Origin: PALSA-505 sp035308365
GTDB taxonomy: Bacteria > Actinomycetota > Actinomycetes > Streptosporangiales > Streptosporangiaceae
Assembly: GCA_035308365.1 (NCBI GenBank)
Contig: DATGGU010000158.1
Location: 1 to 21,219, forward strand
DNA: 21,219 nucleotides
Reading direction: 5' to 3'
The notes beneath the pieces were generated by a model. That model was given only the letters and a program-made list of their open reading frames with translations, was not told the DNA's origin and searched no databases. Positions 16,238 to 21,219 of this stretch are shown here, one piece after another (positions within the stretch are counted from its first letter, which is position 1; each line of letters opens with the position of its first letter). Position numbers and translations under genes: made by a program.

Positions 16238-18700
16238 TCAGGGTGAAACGGGCATCGTGATTTCAGGTTGTCGCTGCGGGGGGAAGGTCGGGAATCCGAG
16301 GTTGACGGGCTGATGGCGGCCGCCGCGACGGTCGATCTGGGCAAGTTTGTCATTGGCGCCGGCGAGGCTGATCTGGAGTCCTTCGATCTCGCCGAGCCAG
16401 CCTTCATGTTCGGCTTCGGTGATGCGGGCGGTGAGGTTGTCGCGGATCTCGGCGAGGCGGGGCCGCTGGGCTGGGTCTGGCCAGAGCATCGGGCAGCGGA
16501 CGCAGGCGTGTTCATGGACGCAGGGAGTGGAGAAAGCCCGGCCGCAGTTCCCGACTGACAGCTTGCGTCGTTCGAAGTGACCGAGGAATTCTTCCCATTC
16601 CTCGTCGGTCGGGGTGCGGTATTCGTCGGTCGGCCGGAGCGCGCGGCGGCGGGCGATGAACGCCTGGTGGTGAGTGATTACTTCCTCGGGATAGGTGGCT
16701 TTGTAGCCCATGGTCACGTTGATGTTGCGGTGCCCGGCGATGACCTGGGCGATGTGCGGCGGGAGCCCGGTCATGATCGCGTCGGTGATGAACATCCTGC
16801 GGAAATCGTGCGGGGTGAAGATCAGCGGCTGCCCGGCCGCGTTGGCCAGCCCGGTGCGGCCAAGTGCCGTGTTGAGCATGTTCCGGATGGTGCCGGAGGA
16901 GACGTGCCGGAGCTCGGTTCCGCTGCGGCGCTGGAACAGCAGCGGGGCTGGGGGCTGCCAGACGTGCTCGTGCTCGTCGTAACGGGCGGTCAGCGGGATC
17001 TTCCCGTCCCGGCCGGTGAGCCGGGTGATGATCGCGGCGAGCACGTCGGCGAGGTCGGGTGAGACGACCAGCAGCCGTTCGGTGTCGGTTTTGGACGGGG
17101 CGATCTGCAGCAGCGGCACCAGTTCGCCGGTCGTGGGCAGCCGGTACTGGATCAGGCTGTGATGGGTGAGCTCGAGTAGTTCCTCGACCCGGATGCCGGT
17201 GGCCCGGAGCACCTCGATGATCGCCCATGTCCAGAATGCGTGGTCTTCTTCCCAGGTCAGGTCGTGCCGGGTGCCATCGCTGTCGTGCGCCCAGGTTCTG
17301 ATGGCGGGTTTACGGGGCGCGGTCTGGGTGAAGGAGCGCCCGCCGACGGTGAACGTTGCGCCGGGCGGGACGGCCAGCGCGGCCTTCAGCGTCCCGGCCG
17401 TGCGGTCGCGGTGGCCGGCGGCCGAGCGGGCCAGGACCGGCAGGACGGGAAGGCGCTCGCGGGTGCGGCTGTCCATCCGGGACTTGCGCCGCCGGTCTTC
17501 CTTTCGCGTTTCGGTGTCGGTCTTGGAGACCGGGCTGGGAACGGCCCACTGGCCCCAGCGGGCGGGGTCCTCGGCGGCCCAGCAGGCCAGGTCAAGATAG
17601 AAGGCGCGGACTGACATGAGGGTGTGACGGCTGGCCAGCCGCTGCCCGTCAGCCTGCCCGGTGCCGTCAGTCCGGGTGCGCATCCGCTGTTTCCAGGCGA
17701 CGGCGACCGCCGGGGGCAGGTTCAGGCTAGCGATGCCGGGGTGGTGGCATTCCAGGTCGGCCCAGAAGTTCCGGGCCAGCTGCTGGGCGAGGGTATCCAG
17801 GCTGCGGTAGTCGAGGGCGGGCTGTCGTTCTTGCAGGTAATCGACGATCAGGTCACGGACAGGCCCGCAGGAGAGCTGGTAGCGGTCGACGAGCTCGGCA
17901 GGGCTGCGCTGCCCGACCGTGAGCAGCGGGGCCAGCGATTCCGGTGACCGCGGCCCGAACGCGCCGGCCTGGCGCAGCAGCCGCCACGACACGGCACTGT
18001 AGTCGCGGGTCCTGTTCCGGGCCTCGCGCTCGGCGTCGAGCAGCGCCAGGAAATCGCCGGCGACGATCTCGGCGAGCGTGCCGCCCTTGGCCGCCATGAT
18101 GACCGCGGCCCGTCTGATAGCCGCGTGCCTTGCCCCCACGGAGACGGCCCCGTCGTCGATGGCCTTCCGCAGCCTGGAAAGCCCGGCCTGGTCGCGGGTT
18201 CGCTCGAGATTGCGGGCCAGCGCCCCGGGGCTGACGCCGGAGGCTGTCAGCCAAGGCAGGCTGGGGCGCACAATGTCCGCGCAGACTGCGAGGATCAGCC
18301 CGATGGACAGCTCGTCCATCCGGTTGCCGGCGTGAACGCCGCGGGCGTCCATCCAGCCGGCGCAGCCCTGCTTCCACCCGGCCTTGGCGGCCTCGGCCCC
18401 GCTGGCATGCCACCGCTGTTGCCAGGTGCCGCCGGGAAACCCGCCAAGCCAGTCCAATGCCAGGCCCGCGCCGCGGACCTGCATGTTGCGGGTGCCGGAG
18501 TTCGGGAGGGTGAATGGAGACCGGGTGATCAGGTCCAGGGCCGGCTCATGCGCGAGGTGGGTGGCCGGCCAGTCAACGGCATCTAGGCGGGCCGGGAAAC
18601 CGGTGCGCGAGGCATCCCATGCCGCCTGCCGTGCCTCACGCCGCAGCCGCACCGGCGCGGGCACCTCGCCTGGCAGTTCCTTGTGCCGCCTGACGGTCAT
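16238..18700 (-). CDS. Large tyrosine recombinase (TnpB-like, 820 aa) with C-terminal Cys-rich motif
   Basis: A site-specific DNA recombinase expected to act with the 386-residue partner. The catalytic residues of the family are all visible: Arg504 (TGIRVEE), Lys537 (APSKTDT), His631-x-x-Arg634 (HDFRR), His657 (IAGHRN) and Tyr666 (MGYKA), the nucleophile that joins DNA. The first 480 residues are long, helical and Trp/Arg-rich, probably arm- and core-binding domains, much longer than a phage integrase. After the catalytic domain comes a likely zinc-binding cluster, Cys719, Cys727, Cys733 and Cys736 with HEHA between (PCVHEHACVRCPMLWPDP), then a short coiled-coil-like helix (EIEGLQISLAGANDKLAQI). 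Size and plan fit TnpB of Tn554-like elements. The ATG overlaps the stop of the upstream gene (ATGA), so translation is coupled. The 3' end lies almost at the element's left end. Confidence 0.85.
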   Translation of the reverse strand: MTVRRHKELPGEVPAPVRLRREARQAAWDASRTGFPARLDAVDWPATHLAHEPALDLITRSPFTLPNSGTRNMQVRGAGLALDWLGGFPGGTWQQRWHASGAEAAKAGWKQGCAGWMDARGVHAGNRMDELSIGLILAVCADIVRPSLPWLTASGVSPGALARNLERTRDQAGLSRLRKAIDDGAVSVGARHAAIRRAAVIMAAKGGTLAEIVAGDFLALLDAEREARNRTRDYSAVSWRLLRQAGAFGPRSPESLAPLLTVGQRSPAELVDRYQLSCGPVRDLIVDYLQERQPALDYRSLDTLAQQLARNFWADLECHHPGIASLNLPPAVAVAWKQRMRTRTDGTGQADGQRLASRHTLMSVRAFYLDLACWAAEDPARWGQWAVPSPVSKTDTETRKEDRRRKSRMDSRTRERLPVLPVLARSAAGHRDRTAGTLKAALAVPPGATFTVGGRSFTQTAPRKPAIRTWAHDSDGTRHDLTWEEDHAFWTWAIIEVLRATGIRVEELLELTHHSLIQYRLPTTGELVPLLQIAPSKTDTERLLVVSPDLADVLAAIITRLTGRDGKIPLTARYDEHEHVWQPPAPLLFQRRSGTELRHVSSGTIRNMLNTALGRTGLANAAGQPLIFTPHDFRRMFITDAIMTGLPPHIAQVIAGHRNINVTMGYKATYPEEVITHHQAFIARRRALRPTDEYRTPTDEEWEEFLGHFERRKLSVGNCGRAFSTPCVHEHACVRCPMLWPDPAQRPRLAEIRDNLTARITEAEHEGWLGEIEGLQISLAGANDKLAQIDRRGGRHQPVNLGFPTFPPQRQPEITMPVSP

Positions 18701-19857
18701 GATGCCCCGGTCCCGAACAGCACGCCCAGCGTCTCGGGCCGGTAACCGGAGGCCGGGACGGGCGCGGACCGTGCGGCCGCCTGCCGTTCGGTCTGGCCGT
18801 GATGGGCCAGCACCCGGCGGATCACGTCCTCGGTCCGGGGCGTCGTGTAAATCTGGGTCGTGGTCAGCTGGGCATGACCGAGAACGGCCTGCACGTCAGT
18901 CAAAGGCAGCGACGGGTCATCGGCCATCCGGAACGCCGCGGTGTGCCGCAGCGCGTGCAGCGTCGCGGCCGTTCCGGCCTGCTGGTTCACCCGCTCGAAC
19001 ATCCGGTGCGCCGCGTGGTAGGACAGCGGCCGGACCGGGCGGCGCAGCGTCCACCACAGCGGCTGCCGCCTCCCTGCCGGGATCAGCGTCCCCATCTCCG
19101 CCTGGTAGAGCCGCAGCCACACGAACGCGTCCGGTGACGCCGGGAGCTGCGCCAGCTCCCGCGTTCCCTTGCGGATGACGGTGATCAGCTGCCGTCCCGG
19201 GTCCGTCCCACCGGCCGTGGCCGACAGCAACTCTGATGCCCGGGCCCCCGTGGACACGTAGAACGCGACCAGTGCCCGGTCCCGGTTCGACGGCAGCTTC
19301 GCGAAGATCGCGTTGAACTCATCGTCGCTGACCGCCCGCGGGACCCGCGAGGGCAACCGCGGCCGGTAACGGCCGCTGCGCTGCTCCGGGTAATTCTCCA
19401 TCGGGTTGTGGTGAGCGCCGGAACGGCCGCGCCGCCGGGCCCGGTCCAGCGGGAACGGGTTGATCACCGGCCCGGTCCCAGCCTCCAGGTGATAGGCATA
19501 AAAGCCACGCAGCACCGTCTCACTGTGAGCCCGGACCGCAGGCGCGTAACCTTTCCCACCCCGCCCGGACAACTGCAGCCACCGGCTGAAATCACGGGCA
19601 TCACGCTGATCCGCGCGATCCCAGCCGATCCCGGCCGCCCAGGTGAACCGGAACCACCGCAGCAGGTCCATCCCATACGACCGGACGGTCGCCTCGGACC
19701 GGCCTGCAGCGAGCAGGTCCCGGAAAAACTCCGTCACCGGCTCGACTGCCACGCCATCCGGCCCGGTCATCCTGAATGGCTCATACCGGTCATTTATTGC
19801 TGCCAGTTCCCCCGCTGCCGGCACCGCAAGCGAGGCTAGGTCCCGTCCATCTCCCAT
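18697..19857 (-). CDS. Tyrosine recombinase (TnpA-like, 386 aa)
   Basis: A phage-integrase-family recombinase. Residues about 40-135 form a SAM-like core-binding domain (VTEFFRDLLAAGRSEATVRSY). The catalytic domain follows with Arg206 (STGARASELL), Lys230 (VIRKGT), His301-x-x-Arg304 (HALRHT), His328 (LGHAQLT) and Tyr337 (TQIYT), all intact, so the enzyme should be active. It is first in the two-gene unit and its TGA overlaps the ATG of the 820-residue recombinase by 4 bp. The ATG at 19857 has only a GAGG too far upstream (about 16 nt), so the start is reasonable but not certain. Only about 65 bp separate it from the element end, so its promoter must lie in the terminal repeat region or in the host IS. 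In position and size it matches TnpA of Tn554-like elements. Confidence 0.9.
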   Translation of the reverse strand: MGDGRDLASLAVPAAGELAAINDRYEPFRMTGPDGVAVEPVTEFFRDLLAAGRSEATVRSYGMDLLRWFRFTWAAGIGWDRADQRDARDFSRWLQLSGRGGKGYAPAVRAHSETVLRGFYAYHLEAGTGPVINPFPLDRARRRGRSGAHHNPMENYPEQRSGRYRPRLPSRVPRAVSDDEFNAIFAKLPSNRDRALVAFYVSTGARASELLSATAGGTDPGRQLITVIRKGTRELAQLPASPDAFVWLRLYQAEMGTLIPAGRRQPLWWTLRRPVRPLSYHAAHRMFERVNQQAGTAATLHALRHTAAFRMADDPSLPLTDVQAVLGHAQLTTTQIYTTPRTEDVIRRVLAHHGQTERQAAARSAPVPASGYRPETLGVLFGTGAS

Positions 19858-19908
19858 GCCCGGCGACGTTACCTCATCAGCACTGTGAGCTGCGGAAACA
19901 CCACACGT

Positions 19909-19920
19909 AGTTCAGTCAAC
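19909..19920 (-). repeat. Right terminal arm of the two-recombinase element
   Basis: Reads GTTGACTGAACT on the minus strand, an inverted match (10 of 12) to 16210-16221. It sits 2 bp from the GTG crossover repeat at 19923-19925. Confidence 0.65.
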
Positions 19921-19924
19921 TGGT

Positions 19925-19978
19925 GATGTGCTCAAGCGCTCGGTCGCCCTTTGGGTCAAGGACGCGATGGGCCGGTAG
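19925..19978 (+). pseudogene. IS3-family transposase OrfA, 3' part
   Basis: Seventeen codons reading DVLKRSVALWVKDAMGR and a TAG stop. They continue the leucine zipper of the 5' fragment at 15967 and overlap the start of orfB in the -1 frame, as is usual in IS3 elements. The fragment has no start of its own. Confidence 0.85.
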
Positions 19979-20853
19979 CCGTGGCCGCGTTCATCGCCGC
20001 CCAGAGGGAGCAGCACGGTATCCCGCAGGCGGTCTCGTGCCGGGCGCTGGAGGTATCTCAGTCCTGGTTTTATAAGTGGTCCGGGGGTGCGCTGCCGCCG
20101 CGGGCGGCGCGCCGGGAGCGGCTCAAAGCCGAGGTTGCACGGCTGTTCGCCGGGCATGAGGGCAAGTGCGGGTCGCCGCGGATCACCACCGATCTGCGGG
20201 AGGCGGGCTGGAAGGTCAGCACGAACACCGTGGCTGTGGTGATGCGCGAGCTGGGGCTGGCGGCGCGGCCGAAGAAGAGGCGCAAGGCCACCACCCGGCC
20301 GGGCCAGGGCCGGTGGCGGGCGCCGGATCTGGTCCAGCGGGACTTCCAGGCGGAGCGGATCAACGTCAAGTGGTTCGGCGATGGCACCGAGCTGGTCACC
20401 GGCGAGGGCAAGCTCTACCTGGCGTCGGTCCTGGATGCGGCCTCACGCCGGGTGCTGGGGTTCGGCCTGTCGGAGCATCACGACGCTGCGCTGGCCTACG
20501 GCGCGCTGGCGATGGCGGTGGCGGTGCGCGGCGGCGCCGTGCCCGGTGTCATCTTCCACACCGATCAGGGCAGCGAGTACACCGCGGGTTTGTTCCGCGC
20601 GGCCTGCCTGCGCCTGGGCGTGCGGCAGTCGATGGGACGCCCGGGTTCGGCGCTGGATAACGCGATGATCGAGTCCTGGCATTCGACGCTGGAGTTCGAG
20701 CTGCGCTCCCAGGTCACTTTCGCCACCCGGGCGCAGGCCAGGACGGTGGCCGCGGCCTGGATCGAGGAATACAACATCCTGCGGCGGCACTCGGCCTGCG
20801 GCATGATGCCCCCGGCCGCCTGGGAGCTGGCTGTGGGAGTGCAGGCGGCATGA
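19951..20853 (+). CDS. IS3-family transposase OrfB (DDE integrase domain)
   Basis: 300 residues if counted from a TTG at 19951; a GTG at 19981 is the alternative separate start. The N-terminal part is an HTH_21-type domain (QHGIPQAVSCRALEVSQSWFYKW). The rve catalytic core carries Asp144 (WFGDGTEL), Asp205 (FHTDQGSEYT) and Glu241 (NAMIESWHSTLEFE), the complete DDE triad with the usual 35-residue spacing, followed by YNILRRHSACGMMPPAAWE. Normally it is made as an OrfAB fusion by -1 frameshifting in the orfA overlap (orfA in frame 2, orfB in frame 1 here). That route is lost because orfA is split. The enzyme could act only if supplied OrfA from another copy. Confidence 0.9.
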   Translation: MGQGRDGPVAVAAFIAAQREQHGIPQAVSCRALEVSQSWFYKWSGGALPPRAARRERLKAEVARLFAGHEGKCGSPRITTDLREAGWKVSTNTVAVVMRELGLAARPKKRRKATTRPGQGRWRAPDLVQRDFQAERINVKWFGDGTELVTGEGKLYLASVLDAASRRVLGFGLSEHHDAALAYGALAMAVAVRGGAVPGVIFHTDQGSEYTAGLFRAACLRLGVRQSMGRPGSALDNAMIESWHSTLEFELRSQVTFATRAQARTVAAAWIEEYNILRRHSACGMMPPAAWELAVGVQAA

Positions 20854-21192
20854 GCAGCGGGCACGCACCGCAGGAAACCGCAGAAGGCGGCGGCTTCGCC
20901 GCCGCTGATTTCCCGGTGCGCCGCGCAGTGTACGGGCCCGCTCCTCCGGCCTCCAGGGTGCTGCGCATCGCGCTGCGCGCGACAGCCCTGCGGGCTGCCC
21001 TGGACCCCGGAGACCTCGGCGGGCCCTGGGGCAGGAGGAGCGGGCAGGCCAGCGCCCTGCCCTGTCAGGCGCGCGGCGCACACACCCAGCGTGGGTGGCG
21101 CGAACGCGGATGCTGGACGCCAGCACACGTAAGTGAACTGGCGTTCGATAACCAGAAGAAAGCGGAGAATTACGCGAATCTACTATGAGGAA
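20854..21192. other. Region between orfB and the right end of the IS
   Basis: About 340 bp, longer than usual for an IS3 element. It opens with a hairpin (GGCGGCG 20886-20892, loop GCTT, CGCCGCC 20897-20903) that could mark the 3' end of orfB mRNA, though no T-run follows. A 112-codon frame starts at 20850 with an ATGA overlap to the orfB stop and runs to 21188. It is Arg/Ala-rich with no recognisable domain, so I do not call it a gene. The last 80 bp are AT-richer. Confidence 0.4.
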
Positions 21193-21218
21193 GTCTCCAC
21201 ACTTCCAGGGGATTGCCA
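21193..21218 (-). repeat. Right terminal inverted repeat of the IS3 element
   Basis: Read on the minus strand it starts TGGCAATCCCC and ends GTGGAGAC, matching the left end at 20 of 26 bases. Confidence 0.7.
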
Positions 21219-21219
21219 C

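Larger units (their letters stand above)
16208..19925 (-). mobile_element. Minimal two-tyrosine-recombinase element inserted in IS3 orfA (Tn554/RIT-like)
   Basis: About 3.7 kb lies between two copies of GTG (16208-16210 and 19923-19925). Excising it with one GTG restores the orfA frame exactly (MER|DVLKRS). The element holds only two minus-strand recombinase genes overlapping by 4 bp. The second gene's stop is within about 30 bp of the left end and the first gene's start about 65 bp from the right end, leaving no room for cargo. Paired tyrosine recombinases recall Tn554 TnpA/TnpB, and RIT elements have three. No TnpC-like or third recombinase gene is present here. Confidence 0.85.
15919..21218 (+). 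mobile_element. IS3-family insertion sequence, interrupted by a two-recombinase element
   Basis: Terminal inverted repeats of 26 bp lie at 15919-15944 and 21193-21218, identical at 20 of 26 positions and sharing GTGGAGAC inside; the ends read TG...CA. Between them are an IS3-type orfA and a DDE orfB. Subtracting the inner insertion leaves about 1.58 kb, slightly long for the family because of about 340 bp after orfB. The target duplication cannot be tested because the window stops one base past the right end. Confidence 0.8.

Noticed and set aside
16208..19925. Integrative conjugative element or prophage carrying the two integrases
   Set aside because: There is no relaxase, replication, excisionase or structural gene. 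The borders sit directly at the ends of the recombinase genes.
1..21219. CRISPR array, tRNA or rRNA genes
   Set aside because: No regularly spaced repeats and no tRNA-like or rRNA-like segments were noticed on either strand.

Overview
The window is high-GC DNA with the codon habits of an actinomycete: G/C third positions throughout, GTG starts, very rare TTA codons, and large secreted RHS and LamG/DNRLRE proteins. It looks like an accessory region of a streptomycete- or Streptosporangium-like chromosome. The genus cannot be fixed from sequence alone. No rRNA, tRNA or CRISPR array was seen.

Positions 1-7564 (minus strand) hold a polymorphic-toxin locus. A 2210-residue secreted RHS/YD-repeat protein ends in a short variable tip that resembles an HNH/Endo VII-type nuclease. 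Its stop codon overlaps the start of a DUF2019-like (HEAT-like) gene, the probable immunity gene, and a second small helical ORF follows. GC drops sharply inside the RHS C-terminus near 1380 and stays low through the small genes, as expected for an exchangeable toxin/immunity cassette.

Positions 7786-11685 (plus strand) hold a divergently transcribed 1299-residue secreted protein with a DNRLRE-like domain, a propeller-like middle and a C-terminal LamG-like domain. It shares a 221-bp AT-enriched intergenic region with the RHS gene. A non-coding stretch (11686-12213) and a small, apparently frameshifted lipoprotein gene follow.

Positions 12812-15859 (plus strand) hold a tight two-gene unit: a small SLATT/DUF4231-like two-TM protein, then, 6 bp later, a 782-residue repeat (beta-helix-like) protein with two C-terminal membrane segments. 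Both genes carry an early TTA codon, so a bldA-type control is possible. The pair could be a membrane-associated stress or defence module. That role is inference.

Positions 15919-21218 hold an IS3-family insertion sequence (imperfect 26-bp terminal inverted repeats, orfA, DDE orfB) split inside orfA by a second element of about 3.7 kb. This inner element carries only two overlapping tyrosine recombinase genes (386 and 820 residues, minus strand), both with complete R-K-HxxR-H-Y active sites. Removing it restores the orfA reading frame exactly. Its ends carry inverted arms that would form a recombination site in a circular form. It resembles a stripped-down Tn554/RIT-type element with two recombinases and no passenger gene.
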